From: Evansella sp. AB-P1
GTDB lineage: Bacteria > Bacillota > Bacilli > Bacillales > Salisediminibacteriaceae
Assembly: GCF_029688925.1 (NCBI RefSeq)
Contig: NZ_JARUKY010000021.1
Span: 1 to 64,000 of the forward strand
DNA: 64,000 bases
Direction of reading: 5' to 3'
The translations under genes were made by a program, and so were the position numbers. The stretch's first letter is position 1. The number at the start of each line of letters is the position of its first letter. Shown here one piece after another: positions 26,826 to 38,317 of the stretch. The notes beneath the pieces were generated by a model. That model did no database searches. It was not told the origin of the DNA and saw nothing but the letters and a program-made list of their open reading frames with translations.

Positions 26826-28340
26826 ATGAAAAAATTAACTAATGTTTTTATTATTTCTGTTATTATTGCAGGTGCATTTATATTATGGGGAGTCATAGCT
26901 CCAAATAATTTAGATGCGGTAACATCTTTAATCCAAGGACACATCACCGATCAACTAGGATGGTTTTATCTTCTAGCAGCTACAGGCTTTTTGTCCTTTG
27001 CTTTATTTCTAATTGTAAGTCCAATGGGGAGAATAAAGCTTGGAAAAGAAGGAGAAGAACCTGAATATAATTACTTAACGTGGTTTTCCTTTCTTTTTAC
27101 AGCAGGCATGGGTATAGGTCTTGTCTTTTGGGGAGTGGCAGAACCACTTTATCATTTTTATTATCCTCCTACTGCAGAAAATATTGAGACACAAGAAAGA
27201 GCAGCGGCAATTGCTCTTCGATACTCATTTTTTCACTGGGGGTTACACCCTTGGGCTATTTACTCTGTAGTAGCACTAGCGTTAGCTTACTTTAAATTTA
27301 GAAAGGATTCTCCAGGTGTGTTAAGTGCTGCCTTTCAACCACTACTAGGAGATAGAATAAATGGTCCCCTTGGTACAACAATCAATGTAATAGTTGTATT
27401 TGCTACTATTTTTGGTGTTGCAACATCCCTGGGCTTCGGTACTGCACAAATCAGTGGTGGAATTTCAAATTTGTTTCTAATTGAAAATTCAACTTTTCTA
27501 CAGATGCTTGTAATAATCGTTATTACTATACTTTATATGGCGTCTTCACAAACTGGATTGAATAAAGGGATCCGTATATTAAGTAAAACTAATATATATT
27601 TAGCTATTTTCTTAATGCTATTCTTACTTTTTTCTGGTCCTACTAACTTTATTATGAATTCTTTTACACAAACAATAGGGGGGTATATACAGAATTTAGT
27701 TAGAATGAGCTTTCAATTAGATACCTTTAATCCGGAATCCGACTGGGTAGAGGATTGGACAATTTTTTATTGGGCTTGGTGGATAGCTTGGGCTCCCTTC
27801 GTCGGTACATTTATAGCAAGAGTATCCCGTGGACGTACAATTCGAGAATTTATTGTTGGTGTTATTGCAGTTCCTACGATTTTTGGGGCTCTCTGGTTCT
27901 CAGTCTTTGGTGGAACTGCTATTCATCTCGAACTTTTCGATAATATTGATATAATGGGAGTCATTGAAGAATCAGGAATGGAAATCGCTTTATTTACTGT
28001 GCTTCAAGAGTATCCATTTGGATTAATCACGTCCGGTCTTGCAATCTTATTAATTGCTTCCTTTTTTATCACATCAGCAGACTCAGCTACATTCGTATTA
28101 GGAATGCAAACAACGAATGGTAGTATGAATCCACCTAATGGAGTAAAGTTTATTTGGGGAATTATTCAATCATTAACAGCAGCAGTTCTACTTTGGTCTG
28201 GTGGACTTGATGCTTTACAGACAGCTTCCATTATTGCAGCTTTTCCATTCACCATTATAATGATCTTTATGATTGCCAGTTTAGTTAAAGCATTAAGAGC
28301 TGAAAAGATTCCCCCCAGAAAAGTTAAAAAATATGATTAA
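26826..28340 (+). CDS. BCCT-family glycine betaine/choline transporter
   Basis: Secondary transporter for betaine-type osmoprotectants. From ATG at 26826 it has 504 aa and 12 hydrophobic helices. Family signatures: FTAGMGIGLVFWGVAEPLYHF (about 87-107), and the WWIAWAPFVGTFIARVSRGRTIREF block with the tryptophan substrate box. OpuD of B. subtilis is the likely counterpart, but choline or another substrate is possible. GGAGG lies 12 bases before this Met. The 27 codons upstream are hydrophobic but have no ribosome site. Divergent from the deacetylase gene. Confidence 0.9.
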   Translation: MKKLTNVFIISVIIAGAFILWGVIAPNNLDAVTSLIQGHITDQLGWFYLLAATGFLSFALFLIVSPMGRIKLGKEGEEPEYNYLTWFSFLFTAGMGIGLVFWGVAEPLYHFYYPPTAENIETQERAAAIALRYSFFHWGLHPWAIYSVVALALAYFKFRKDSPGVLSAAFQPLLGDRINGPLGTTINVIVVFATIFGVATSLGFGTAQISGGISNLFLIENSTFLQMLVIIVITILYMASSQTGLNKGIRILSKTNIYLAIFLMLFLLFSGPTNFIMNSFTQTIGGYIQNLVRMSFQLDTFNPESDWVEDWTIFYWAWWIAWAPFVGTFIARVSRGRTIREFIVGVIAVPTIFGALWFSVFGGTAIHLELFDNIDIMGVIEESGMEIALFTVLQEYPFGLITSGLAILLIASFFITSADSATFVLGMQTTNGSMNPPNGVKFIWGIIQSLTAAVLLWSGGLDALQTASIIAAFPFTIIMIFMIASLVKALRAEKIPPRKVKKYD

Positions 28341-28368
28341 ACTACTTCTTAACAGGAGTAGTTTTTTT
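28339..28368 (+). terminator. Terminator of the BCCT gene
   Basis: Stem AAACTACT/AGTAGTTT plus seven T, overlapping the stop codon. Confidence 0.83.
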
Positions 28369-28540
28369 AGTTTTTTGTCATATAGACTGTAGTTAGGATG
28401 AAAATAACGTGAGGGACGGCAACTATAAAAAAAGAAACCTTTATTATAGCAAATATAAATTTTATGTATCACAAGCTTTCATTTATATAACAGTTATGTT
28501 ACGAAGGGTTTTATACATAGAAAAAATGCTACTATTTTAA

Positions 28541-28650
28541 AAGAAAGTATAAAATTTTTACTTCGAAAGTTGTCTAGGAGACAGGATGTCGATGATTTAA
28601 CCTTTGCCTACAGGACTTAGGCGTAATTGGGGCGCCTTGCGCTTTTCTTA
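28541..28650 (-). repeat. Intergenic repeat family A, copy A5 (inverted orientation)
   Basis: Read on the minus strand: AAGAAAAGCGCAAGGCGCC, CGCCTAAG, GTCCTGTAGGCAA, TCGACATCCTGTCTCCTAGA, TTTTATACTTTCTT. This copy is nearly complete, and its orientation relative to neighbours differs from A1 and A4. Confidence 0.83.
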
Positions 28651-28690
28651 ATTATGCTTCATACATGTATTAATCTAAGGGGGGATGGGA

Positions 28691-29095
28691 TTGAAGAAAA
28701 AGATAGTCATTTTTTTGTTTTCTTCATTCTTCCTATTGATTAGCTGTCAAATTACAGATACTAATAGTTCGTATGATCCTTCATTATATACAAATGAAAA
28801 CGAACCAACCACTTTCTTGTTTTCTGACGAAAATCATATCCAAGAAGAAAGTAGCTATTACGATGCATTACTAGAATTTAATAGGATACACCCAGAATAT
28901 AATCACAGTATAAATATCATTCCTGCTTATGAACAACAGCTTACCAATTATTATAATATTAATGTTTTTCCAACTCTTATTGTCATCTACGATTTAGATG
29001 TAATGGTAAGAATTGAGGGGTTAAAAGAAACCAAAGAAATATTAAAAGTATTAGAAAGAAACCTTTTACACTTACATGAAGAAGTCTCTTCTTAA
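28691..29095 (+). CDS. slp: Slp-type small lipoprotein with thioredoxin-like fold
   Basis: A 134-aa lipoprotein: signal peptide with lipobox LISC, then an extracytoplasmic domain. Position between pdhD and speA matches Slp, the small peptidoglycan-associated lipoprotein of B. subtilis. The C-terminal half (YNINVFPTLIVIYDLDVMVRIEGLKETKEIL) looks like the second half of a thioredoxin fold, with the cis-proline context VFPT, but no CxxC pair exists, so redox catalysis is unlikely. TTG at 28691 is preferred: the GGGGGG site touches the ATG two codons earlier. Confidence 0.75.
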   Translation: MKKKIVIFLFSSFFLLISCQITDTNSSYDPSLYTNENEPTTFLFSDENHIQEESSYYDALLEFNRIHPEYNHSINIIPAYEQQLTNYYNINVFPTLIVIYDLDVMVRIEGLKETKEILKVLERNLLHLHEEVSS

Positions 29096-29237
29096 TAGCT
29101 TAGATCATATAATAATGTAATGTGTCACATTCGAATAGGATGTGGCATAATTTTTTTGGGGGTTATCCTGAAAATACAAATAGTTCAGTAGTGAAGGGTG
29201 ACGTATACTCGTTAGAACTTACCCTTCTGAAAATGAA

Positions 29238-29269
29238 AAAACCAGACGATAATTAAATCGCCTGGTTTT
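29238..29269 (-). terminator. Terminator of the pdh operon
   Basis: Stem AAAACCAG-CGAT/ATCG-CTGGTTTT with one A-C mismatch, 14 bp past the pdhD stop, with T-rich minus-strand exit. Confidence 0.85.
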
Positions 29270-29283
29270 AAATATTAACAAGA

Positions 29284-30693
29284 TTATTTTACAATATGAA
29301 TTGGCATACCAAGAGCAACTTCTGCAGTTTCCATCGTAATTTCCCCTAAAGATGGATGTGCATGAATTGTTAATGCTAAATCTTCTGCAGTCATACCTGC
29401 TTCAATAGCGACACAAGCTTCAGAAATCATATCAGAAGCATTTGCTCCAGCAATTTGTACACCTAATACTAGGCCATCTTCCTTACGTGTAACCATTTTT
29501 AAGAAGCCATCTGTTTCATTTAAGGAAAGTGCTCGTCCGTTAGCTGCAAATGGGAATTTAGCCACTACAACATCGTAACCTTCATCTTTCGCTTCTTTTT
29601 CAGTTAAACCAACTGTTGCGAGCTCAGGTCCTGAGAACACAACTGCCGGGATTGCTGTATAATCAATTACTGATGGATGACCTGAAATAGCTTCTGCAGC
29701 TACTTTTGCTTCATAAGATGCCTTATGGGCCAATTGAGGACCTGGTGCAATATCACCTATCGCGTAAATATTCTTTACTGAAGTGCGGCATTGCTCATCA
29801 ACCTTAATGATACCTCTATCGTCGATTTCTACACCTGCTTGTTCTAAACCAAGCTCTTCTGTGTTAGGTTTACGTCCTACAGTTACTAATAGGATATCCC
29901 CTTCGAATTCTTCAATCTTTCCTTTAACTTCAGCTTTAACTTTAATTCCGTCCTTTGTTTCTTCCATTTCTTGAGCAAATGCTTCTGTTTTAATCGTAAC
30001 GCCCATTTTCTTAAGACGTTTTGATACTAATTGACTCATTTGTTTTTCAAATCCTGGAAGGATAGACTTTGTACCTTCTAAAATCGTTACTTCAGAGCCT
30101 AAGTCAGCATAGGCTGATCCTAATTCAATTCCAATATAGCCTCCACCGATTACGATTAATTTTTTTGGTACTTCTTTTAGAGTAAGTGCTCCTGTTGAAG
30201 ATACAACACGATCACTAAATTTAAATTTAGGTAACTCGATTGGACGAGAGCCAGTAGCAACAATACAATTGTTAAACTTGTATGTTTGAGAAGATTTTTC
30301 ATCCATAATTCGTACAGTAGAATCATCTACAAAGAAAGCTTCCCCTTTTACAATATCAACATTATTACCTTTTAATAGTCCTTCTACTCCGCCTGTTAAT
30401 TTTTTAACAACTGAGTCCTTCCATTTTTGAACCTTAGTAAAATCTAATTTAACCTCACTAACAGAAATACCCATATCTTCAGAATGGTTTGCTTTATGAT
30501 AACGGTGGCCAGCTTCAATAAGTGCTTTTGAAGGAATACAACCTACGTTTAAACAAACCCCACCTAAGTTTTCTTTTTCAACAACTGTTACTTTCTGTCC
30601 TAGTTGAGCTGCACGGATTGCAGCAACATAACCACCAGGACCAGATCCAATCACAAGTGTATCTACTTCAATAGGAAAGTCTCCTACTACCAT
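29284..30693 (-). CDS. pdhD: Dihydrolipoamide dehydrogenase (E3)
   Basis: Flavoprotein that reoxidises dihydrolipoamide with NAD+ in pyruvate dehydrogenase and other 2-oxoacid complexes. The 469-aa protein has the FAD motif [10 protein letters not shown], the redox pair [13 protein letters not shown], the NAD motif [10 protein letters not shown] and the C-terminal catalytic HAHPSLGE. The start at 30693 has GGAGGG nine bases upstream; seven further codons are open but overlap pdhC. Last gene of the operon, closely following pdhC. Confidence 0.97.
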   Translation of the reverse strand: MVVGDFPIEVDTLVIGSGPGGYVAAIRAAQLGQKVTVVEKENLGGVCLNVGCIPSKALIEAGHRYHKANHSEDMGISVSEVKLDFTKVQKWKDSVVKKLTGGVEGLLKGNNVDIVKGEAFFVDDSTVRIMDEKSSQTYKFNNCIVATGSRPIELPKFKFSDRVVSSTGALTLKEVPKKLIVIGGGYIGIELGSAYADLGSEVTILEGTKSILPGFEKQMSQLVSKRLKKMGVTIKTEAFAQEMEETKDGIKVKAEVKGKIEEFEGDILLVTVGRKPNTEELGLEQAGVEIDDRGIIKVDEQCRTSVKNIYAIGDIAPGPQLAHKASYEAKVAAEAISGHPSVIDYTAIPAVVFSGPELATVGLTEKEAKDEGYDVVVAKFPFAANGRALSLNETDGFLKMVTRKEDGLVLGVQIAGANASDMISEACVAIEAGMTAEDLALTIHAHPSLGEITMETAEVALGMPIHIVK

Positions 30694-30697
30694 AATA

Positions 30698-31999
30698 CTA
30701 TCCCTCCATAACAATTAATTGTGGGTCATTTAAAAGTCGTTTAATATGGTTCAGTGCATGCTGTGCTGTAGCACCATCAATGATCCGGTGGTCAAAGCTT
30801 AATGATAATGCAAGAACTGGAGCCACAACTACTTCACCATCACGAACCACTGCTTTTTCAGCAATACGACCAAGTCCAAGAATAGCAACCTCTGGGTGAT
30901 TAATTACTGGTGTAAACCATTGTCCCCCAGCAGATCCAATATTAGTAATCGTACAAGAAGCACCCTTCATTTCATCGCCTGATAAAGAGCCTTCACGAGC
31001 TTTCGTAGCTAATTGATTAATTTCATCAGAAATAGCAAAGATAGATTTACGATCAGTATCCTTAACAACTGGAACTAATAACCCTTTTTCTGTATCTGCT
31101 GCTATACCGATGTTGTAATAATGCTTGTGTACAATCTCATCAGTAGAATCGTCAAGTGATGTATTTAACATTGGGTATTCACGTAGTGCAGATGTAAGAG
31201 CTTTAACAACATAAGGAAGGTAAGTAAGTTTAATTCCTTTTTGTGCACCTACTTCTTTAAACTTCTTACGATGTGCAACAAGGTCCGTTACTTCTATTTC
31301 ATCCATTAATGTTACATGTGGAGCAGTATGTTTAGAGTTAACCATTGCTTTTGAGATAGCTTTGCGAATACCAGACATTTTTTCACGAGTTTCTAACTCT
31401 GCATTTGCTGGAGTATATGGAGCTACTGGTTTCTTTTCTGCTACTGAAGTATCAACTGTTTGAGATTCCTCTGCAGCTGGAGCTTCTGCTACTGGTGCAC
31501 CACCAGAAACAAAATTATCGATATCTTCTTTTAAAATACGACCATTTTTACCTGATCCTGCAACCTTAGCTATCGTTACACCTTTTTCACGTGCATATTT
31601 ACGTACGGAAGGCATTGCAATTACACGGCGATTTTCATCTACTTCCACATGTGCTGCAGGTTCTGATGCTTCTTCTTCTTTTGCTTGTTCTACAGCTTCA
31701 GTTTTTTCTTCAACTGGAGCATCTTCCTCATGATCACCATGAGCTGATGGAGGTTGAACAGCATCTGTTTCAAAGGTAATGATAACTGTACCAACTGTAG
31801 TTACTACGCCCTCTTCTACATGGATCTTGTGAACCTTCCCATCAACAGGTGATGGAATCTCAACAACAGCTTTATCATTTTGCACTTCACAAAGGACATC
31901 GTCTTCCTTAACCTCTTGCCCTTCTTTAACTTCCCATTTTACTATTTCACCTTCATGGATTCCTTCACCAATATCAGGCATTTTAAACTCATATGCCAC
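30698..31999 (-). CDS. pdhC: Dihydrolipoamide acetyltransferase (E2)
   Basis: Core of pyruvate dehydrogenase. The 433-aa protein has one lipoyl domain (lipoyl Lys43 in [10 protein letters not shown]), an Ala/Pro/Glu-rich linker, a peripheral subunit-binding domain (about 128-165, [13 protein letters not shown]), a second flexible linker, and the catalytic domain ending with [11 protein letters not shown]. The start is GTG with GGAGGC eight bases upstream. Neighbours pdhB and pdhD complete the complex. Confidence 0.97.
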   Translation of the reverse strand: MAYEFKMPDIGEGIHEGEIVKWEVKEGQEVKEDDVLCEVQNDKAVVEIPSPVDGKVHKIHVEEGVVTTVGTVIITFETDAVQPPSAHGDHEEDAPVEEKTEAVEQAKEEEASEPAAHVEVDENRRVIAMPSVRKYAREKGVTIAKVAGSGKNGRILKEDIDNFVSGGAPVAEAPAAEESQTVDTSVAEKKPVAPYTPANAELETREKMSGIRKAISKAMVNSKHTAPHVTLMDEIEVTDLVAHRKKFKEVGAQKGIKLTYLPYVVKALTSALREYPMLNTSLDDSTDEIVHKHYYNIGIAADTEKGLLVPVVKDTDRKSIFAISDEINQLATKAREGSLSGDEMKGASCTITNIGSAGGQWFTPVINHPEVAILGLGRIAEKAVVRDGEVVVAPVLALSLSFDHRIIDGATAQHALNHIKRLLNDPQLIVMEG

Positions 32000-32098
32000 G
32001 ACTAACGCCTCCGTTTCATTTCTATGATTATCTTTTCAATTAAAAGTAAGGAAGGTGAAAAGGGAAATTCCCTTTTCAACCTTTATCTTTTGATAGTA

Positions 32099-33076
32099 TT
32101 AAAATTCAACAACTTCCTTTGCTTTTTCAACAATGTCTTTATAACTTGGTAGCCATGCATCCTCTGCAGAAGCAAATGGGAAAATTGTATCTGGAGCAGT
32201 TACTCGTAATACAGGTGCTTCTAAGCTCAGAATTGCTCTTTCATTTATTTCAGCTACTACATTCGCTGCAATACCTGCTTGTTTTTGAGCTTCTTGAACC
32301 ACGATAACACGATTTGTTTTTTCTACTGAAGAAATAATTGTTTCAATGTCTAAAGGACTGATTGTCATTAAGTCGATTACCTCTGCATCAATTCCTTGTT
32401 TTTCAAGCTCTTCAGCAGCTTTTAATGAAGAATGAACCATTGCACCATATGTGATAATGGAAATGTCTTTTCCTTCACGTTTAACATCTGCTTTTCCTAG
32501 TGGAATTGTGTACTCTCCTTCTGGAACTTCACCACGGAAAGAACGATATAATTTCATGTGTTCTAAGTATACAACTGGATCGTTATCACGAATTGCAGAA
32601 ATTAATAAACCTTTTGCATCATATGGTGTTGATGGTATAACTACTTTCAGACCTGGTGTTTGATACATTAATCCTTCTAAGCTGTCAGCATGAAGTTCAG
32701 GAGTCTTTACCCCTCCACCAAATGGGGAACGTATTGTAACAGGAGAATTGTAAACTCCACCAGAACGATAGCGCATACGAGCCATTTGAGCAGCAATCGC
32801 ATCAAACGTTTCAAATACGAAACCAAAGAATTGAACTTCCATTACTGGACGAAATCCAGTTACACTTAATCCAACAGCCAATCCACCGATACCAGACTCA
32901 GCTAATGGAGTGTCAAAAACACGATCTTCTCCAAACTCTTTTTGTAATCCTTCTGTTGCACGGAATACCCCACCGTTTTGTCCTACATCTTCACCGAACA
33001 AAAGGACATCTTCATTATTCTTTAATTCCACACGCAATGCGTCAGTTATCGCTTGAATCAATGTCATTTGCGCCAT
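32099..33076 (-). CDS. pdhB: Pyruvate dehydrogenase E1 beta subunit
   Basis: With PdhA it decarboxylates pyruvate and acetylates the E2 lipoyl group. The 325-aa protein is full length. Conserved pieces: [20 protein letters not shown] and [16 protein letters not shown] near the N terminus, and the C-terminal transketolase-like domain with DLMTISPLD. It starts four bases after pdhA. Confidence 0.97.
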   Translation of the reverse strand: MAQMTLIQAITDALRVELKNNEDVLLFGEDVGQNGGVFRATEGLQKEFGEDRVFDTPLAESGIGGLAVGLSVTGFRPVMEVQFFGFVFETFDAIAAQMARMRYRSGGVYNSPVTIRSPFGGGVKTPELHADSLEGLMYQTPGLKVVIPSTPYDAKGLLISAIRDNDPVVYLEHMKLYRSFRGEVPEGEYTIPLGKADVKREGKDISIITYGAMVHSSLKAAEELEKQGIDAEVIDLMTISPLDIETIISSVEKTNRVIVVQEAQKQAGIAANVVAEINERAILSLEAPVLRVTAPDTIFPFASAEDAWLPSYKDIVEKAKEVVEF

Positions 33077-33079
33077 AGC

Positions 33080-34596
<1,517 letters not shown>

Positions 34597-34634
34597 AGAG
34601 GGTATTTCATTATGAATACAATGAAATACCCTCT
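34597..34634 (-). terminator. Terminator of ykyA
   Basis: Perfect 15-bp stem AGAGGGTATTTCATT and complement with an 8-nt loop, followed on the minus strand by TTTATG and then a T-rich tract. Confidence 0.85.
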
Positions 34635-34659
34635 AAATTTAAACTATTGATTTTTAATT

Positions 34660-35310
34660 TCACTCAAAAACAACATCTAACTCTGCTAAATCATAAAAAT
34701 CTCTTTTGGATTCATTGAAATTAGCAGTATATTCATTAAATTCTTGATTTAATTCATTAATACGTTGATAAGCTTCATTAACCAAATCATGCTGTTGTTG
34801 TAATTCTTCAAAAGCTAAATCTTCTTGAAAGTACATCGTGTACAGTTCAATATCCATATCAATTGTTTCTATATAGTGTTCGTAAAGCTCTTGATATACT
34901 TCATATCGATCTTCCATAATACTTACCATTGAATTAGCATTGTTTTGTAAAGATTCATCTTCAATATCATCAATAAAAGGCTTTGCTAATTGAAATTCCT
35001 CAAATGCTTCATCAATAATTTCCTTTTCTTCCTCCATCAATTCCCGTCTATCTTCAGCTGATTGAATAGCTTGCTGAGCTAAATATTCAATTTCTTCCAT
35101 ATCAGATGTCTCAGACATTTCTGTATACCACTGTAATTCATTATCTTCAGCTTCCGTTAATGGGTCTTGTTTTTCTCCTACAGCTCTTTCAATACTAACT
35201 GCTTCTTCAAGATGCTCGTACATAAATTCAACAGGATTATCTTCTTCTTCACATCCTGCAAGGATTGGTATTAAAAGAACGACGAAAAACAACATAAAAA
35301 GTTTTTTCAA
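34660..35310 (-). CDS. ykyA: YkyA-type lipoprotein
   Basis: A 216-aa acidic, all-helical lipoprotein: lipobox ILAGC (Cys19), then long heptad-like helices (about 30-200). It fits YkyA (putative cell-wall binding lipoprotein family) and lies upstream of pdhA, as in B. subtilis. The precise function is unknown. Strongly acidic composition is typical for the family. Confidence 0.85.
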   Translation of the reverse strand: MKKLFMLFFVVLLIPILAGCEEEDNPVEFMYEHLEEAVSIERAVGEKQDPLTEAEDNELQWYTEMSETSDMEEIEYLAQQAIQSAEDRRELMEEEKEIIDEAFEEFQLAKPFIDDIEDESLQNNANSMVSIMEDRYEVYQELYEHYIETIDMDIELYTMYFQEDLAFEELQQQHDLVNEAYQRINELNQEFNEYTANFNESKRDFYDLAELDVVFE

Positions 35311-35592
35311 ATTTCTTCCCCCCTAAAATCATGAAAAAAAAACAAACTCCTCTTTAACAAAACTATCCTACTTTCATACATTTGACAAGACATTTTTTCA
35401 AAAAATAATGCCAATTAATATCAATCCAAGTACTTTAAATAGGTATATATCCACTCCAACTTTGTGTATATGCATAGCATATTAGTACATCGCATCACAC
35501 CTACATTTTATTCAACTCATCAGTAGCTATACCACTAAGTTGAATAACTATGAATAAATAATTACTTTTGACCAAACAAAGGAGGCATTACC

Positions 35593-35790
35593 ATGTACGG
35601 ATATGGTGGTGGATATTGTGATCCATGTTCATTCAGCTATGGTGTACCACCTAGACCTTTTTACCCTGCTCCAGCACCAGCATACGGTGCACATAGTGGT
35701 TTAGGTATAGGAATTGCTTTAGTCGTTATTTTGTTTATCCTAATTATTCTTTTAGGATTCGGAGCTTATCGTTCTGGCTATATTAGATAA
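35593..35790 (+). CDS. YjcZ-like small Gly/Tyr/Pro-rich membrane protein
   Basis: A 65-aa protein: a Gly, Tyr and Pro-rich N-terminal half (MYGYGGGYCDPCSF) and one C-terminal membrane helix (about 40-60). The layout resembles the YjcZ/YczN family of tiny sporulation-associated membrane proteins. AAAGGAGG lies before ATG. It stands alone between ykyA and def. A role in spores is inference from family resemblance. Confidence 0.65.
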   Translation: MYGYGGGYCDPCSFSYGVPPRPFYPAPAPAYGAHSGLGIGIALVVILFILIILLGFGAYRSGYIR

Positions 35791-35797
35791 TTTTTTT

Positions 35798-35826
35798 GAA
35801 ACGGGAGTAGAAGTTACTCTCGTTTC
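35798..35826 (+). terminator. Terminator of the YjcZ-like gene
   Basis: Stem GAAACGGGAGTA/TACTCTCGTTTC with one G-T pair, followed by TTCT. Confidence 0.65.
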
Positions 35827-35919
35827 TTCTCATTTCACCTATAATAGTATATGATGTGAGTGTGAAATAATATTAATATCTTTTTTTATTTTATTGGACA
35901 TGCAGAAAGGAGAAACGAA

Positions 35920-36504
35920 ATGTTAACAATGAAAGATATCATTAAGGAAGGGCACCCAACATTGCGTAAACAAGCATCTGAAGTTTACCTTCCACCAAAA
36001 GAAGATGATTATAGAATATTGAAAGAAATGATGGACTTTCTTTTACATAGTCAAGATCCAGAAATTGCTGAAAAATATGGTTTGCGTGCTGGTGTTGGTT
36101 TGGCTGCTCCTCAAATTAATGTGAGTAAACGTATGATTGCCGTAAGAGTACCAGACCACAATGACAACTTAATTAATGTTGGTATCTATAATCCAAAAAT
36201 AATTAGCCATTCTGTTGAAACAACTTATTTAGAGAACGGAGAAGGTTGCCTGTCAGTTGATAGGGACGTGCCAGGAATTGTTCCTCGATATGCAAGAATA
36301 AAAGTGCAAGGTATAAATCAAGAGGGCGAAAAAGTAACATTAAAATTAAAAGGACTACCTTCTATTGTATTTCAGCATGAAATTGACCACTTGAATGGGA
36401 TTATGTTTTATGATCGTATCGAAGAAAATAATGATTCTTTTAAACAAACTTTACCTCCTAATGAGGTGATAAAAAGAAATGAATTTGACGAACCTTTAAC
36501 ATAA
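35920..36504 (+). CDS. def: Peptide deformylase
   Basis: Removes the formyl group from new proteins. The 194-aa protein has all three metal/active-site motifs: GVGLAAPQ (about 60), EGCLS (about 109) and QHEIDHLNG (about 152). The insertion between them marks the type-2 (Gram-positive) form, equal to YkrB/DefB. AAAGGAG lies before ATG. Convergent with ykrA across a shared terminator. Confidence 0.96.
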   Translation: MLTMKDIIKEGHPTLRKQASEVYLPPKEDDYRILKEMMDFLLHSQDPEIAEKYGLRAGVGLAAPQINVSKRMIAVRVPDHNDNLINVGIYNPKIISHSVETTYLENGEGCLSVDRDVPGIVPRYARIKVQGINQEGEKVTLKLKGLPSIVFQHEIDHLNGIMFYDRIEENNDSFKQTLPPNEVIKRNEFDEPLT

Positions 36505-36509
36505 TAATG

Positions 36510-36552
36510 AAATGCAAAAGCTACGGATTTTTAGTCCGTAGTTTTTGCATTT
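36510..36552. terminator. Bidirectional terminator of def and ykrA
   Basis: Long stem AAATGCAAAA-CTACGGA/TCCGTAG-TTTTGCATTT with T runs on both sides. It abuts the ykrA stop codon. Confidence 0.85.
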
Positions 36553-37343
36553 CATTTTAATTCATTAATTAGATTAAGATCAACAAAGGCCTTGTATAGT
36601 CCATCCTTGCTTACGTCATCAGTAACGTGATTAGCTACTTCTTTTGCTTTCTTTACGCCGTTACCCATGGCCACTCCATAACCTACATACCGAAGCATCT
36701 CTATGTCATTCAATCCATCTCCGAAAGCAATGGTATTCTCCACAGGAATATTTAATTTTTTAAGCATTTCTTTAATCCCATTAGCCTTTGAACCGTTTGG
36801 AGGTAATACATCAATTGCCTTTTCATGCCAACGTACATAATCAAATTGTCTTTGATTTTGCTCATACCACTGTGTCTCATGATTCTCAACAAATAATAAA
36901 GCTTGATATATTGGGTTTACATGATGAAAGGATTGATGAAATGTAGGATGTTTTAACTTTAATGAACCCATACTTTCATGAATCGCATGATGATCAGGAT
37001 GATTTGCAAAAAGCTCATTTTCATTTAGGAAAACCATAGGATGCTCCCTATTCAAAGCTGCTTCCTCTAGATTTAATAAATCCTTCGTATTCAAGGGGTT
37101 CTCATAAATCACTTCACCATTAAAAACTACATATGACCCATTAAAGCTTACATAAGAGGTGATTTCTAATTCTTTTATTATATCCCTAAAATGATCTGGA
37201 GAACGACCAGTTGCAATAGAAACATAATATCCATTTTCATGTAAACTTTTAATTCCTTCTTTTGCAGATGCAGGAATTTCTTTGTTTTCATTTAAAATTG
37301 TTCCATCAATATCTAAAAAAACAACTTTTTTGTTTGTCATCAT
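36552..37343 (-). CDS. ykrA: HAD-superfamily (Cof-type) phosphatase YkrA
   Basis: A 263-aa phosphatase. Motif 1 is FLDIDGTIL with the nucleophile and acid/base aspartates, motif 2 is SIATGR, motif 3 is the KANGIK lysine, and motif 4 is GDGLNDIEM. A C2B cap domain of the Cof type occupies about 80-185. Substrate unknown; related enzymes hydrolyse sugar phosphates or flavin precursors. Only a weak AAAGG lies before the start. Confidence 0.92.
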   Translation of the reverse strand: MMTNKKVVFLDIDGTILNENKEIPASAKEGIKSLHENGYYVSIATGRSPDHFRDIIKELEITSYVSFNGSYVVFNGEVIYENPLNTKDLLNLEEAALNREHPMVFLNENELFANHPDHHAIHESMGSLKLKHPTFHQSFHHVNPIYQALLFVENHETQWYEQNQRQFDYVRWHEKAIDVLPPNGSKANGIKEMLKKLNIPVENTIAFGDGLNDIEMLRYVGYGVAMGNGVKKAKEVANHVTDDVSKDGLYKAFVDLNLINELK

Positions 37344-37474
37344 ACATTCAACTACCTTTATATAAATTACTACTTTAAAAGTGCATTTTACTTAAAACTG
37401 ATCCTACTTCCCTAACTTATACTTCTTTGAGAAGACTCGTAGGATTCCACTCATTCCAATTGGATTAAAATTAA

Positions 37475-37535
37475 TTTTCATACTCCATGGTGCAATTTCC
37501 ACTTGCTTGTGAGGTCTCCCTTAAAATTACATGAT
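37475..37535 (+). repeat. Intergenic repeat family B, copy B3 (degraded)
   Basis: ATTTTCATACTCCATGGTGC, CCACTTGC, GTGAGGTCTCCC and TTAAAATT follow the block order of the other copies (22371 and 49318, inverted). The flanking 37344-37474 stretch shows nothing else. Confidence 0.55.
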
Positions 37536-37685
37536 AATTACCTTTCTACCACATTAATTTACATGAATAGATTAACATTTGTCAAAGTATTACCAACGTT
37601 TCCCTTACAATATTATAAAAAAATAACAAATACTAATCATAAAAACAAATCGTAAGTCTTGAATTGCAAACAAGGAGGGTTTAAA

Positions 37686-37757
37686 ATGTTGAAAAGGTGG
37701 AGAGAACGATTATTAAAACGATGTCGAGATTTACTCCCAAAAAAATTATACATTTAA
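37686..37757 (+). CDS. Putative 23-aa basic peptide
   Basis: Reading frame MLKRWRERLLKRCRDLLPKK plus LYI, with a near-perfect AAGGAGGG six bases before ATG. Half the residues are Arg, Lys or Leu in amphipathic spacing. It could be a genuine small protein (membrane-active or RNA-binding) or a leader peptide. The downstream gene pair rpoY-rnjA begins 349 bp later. I do not recognise it. Confidence 0.5.
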   Translation: MLKRWRERLLKRCRDLLPKKLYI

Positions 37758-37779
37758 TAAAAATTTTTCACTTTTAATT

Positions 37780-37808
37780 CTTCCTTTCTTTTTTATAAGA
37801 AAGGAGGA
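37780..37808 (+). promoter_or_regulatory. Hairpin covering an orphan Shine-Dalgarno sequence
   Basis: An 11-bp stem CTTCCTTTCTT/AAGAAAGGAGG contains AAAGGAGG in its right arm. A 16-codon GTG frame starts ten bases after it (37818-37868). No T run follows, so it is not a normal terminator. Confidence 0.45.
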
Positions 37809-37837
37809 TTATCATTTGTGTTAAAAAATTGTATAAT
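37809..37837 (+). promoter_or_regulatory. Candidate promoter of rpoY-rnjA
   Basis: TTATCA and TATAAT are separated by 17 bp. It would give a leader of about 260 nt before rpoY. That leader shows several small hairpins and no supportable gene. Confidence 0.45.
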
Positions 37838-38106
37838 TGAACAGCGTTTAAACAAATATAGTTCATGGGGATAACATACATAGGATCGAATGATACATTT
37901 ATAGACAATCCTATCGTATTAATTTAAATATAAAGGCTAATTCTTTTACATTGATATGAGTTTAAGAAGCTTTCGTTTATCCGGTTCGGATGATTCTCTA
38001 ATAAAGAGAGATATGTTTTCTTTTTTGTAGTTTCTTTTAATCAATTAAAACAAAAATCAATTAGAAAAAGCCAATATAAAAAAAAAGAACAAAAGGAGAG
38101 GATTTA

Positions 38107-38316
38107 ATGATTTTTAAAGTATTTTATCAAGAAACCATTCACGAAGTGCCTGTTCGTGAAAAAACAAAAGCTATGTATTTAGAGGCAAACTCTGAAGAGG
38201 ATGTTAGAAAAAAACTTGCTGATCGTCAATATAACATTGAATTTGTCACCCCATTAAAAGGCGATGCTTTAGCATATGAACAACAAAACGAAAATTTTAA
38301 ATTGGAGAATGTGTAA
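38107..38316 (+). CDS. rpoY: RNA polymerase epsilon subunit
   Basis: A 69-aa small RNA polymerase subunit (YkzG). MIFKVFYQ at the N terminus, [25 protein letters not shown] and EFVTPLKG match the Firmicute family. It binds the polymerase jaw region and resembles phage T7 Gp2 in fold. It overlaps nothing but lies one base before rnjA, and this pairing is conserved in Bacillales. Confidence 0.95.
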   Translation: MIFKVFYQETIHEVPVREKTKAMYLEANSEEDVRKKLADRQYNIEFVTPLKGDALAYEQQNENFKLENV

Positions 38317-38317
38317 A

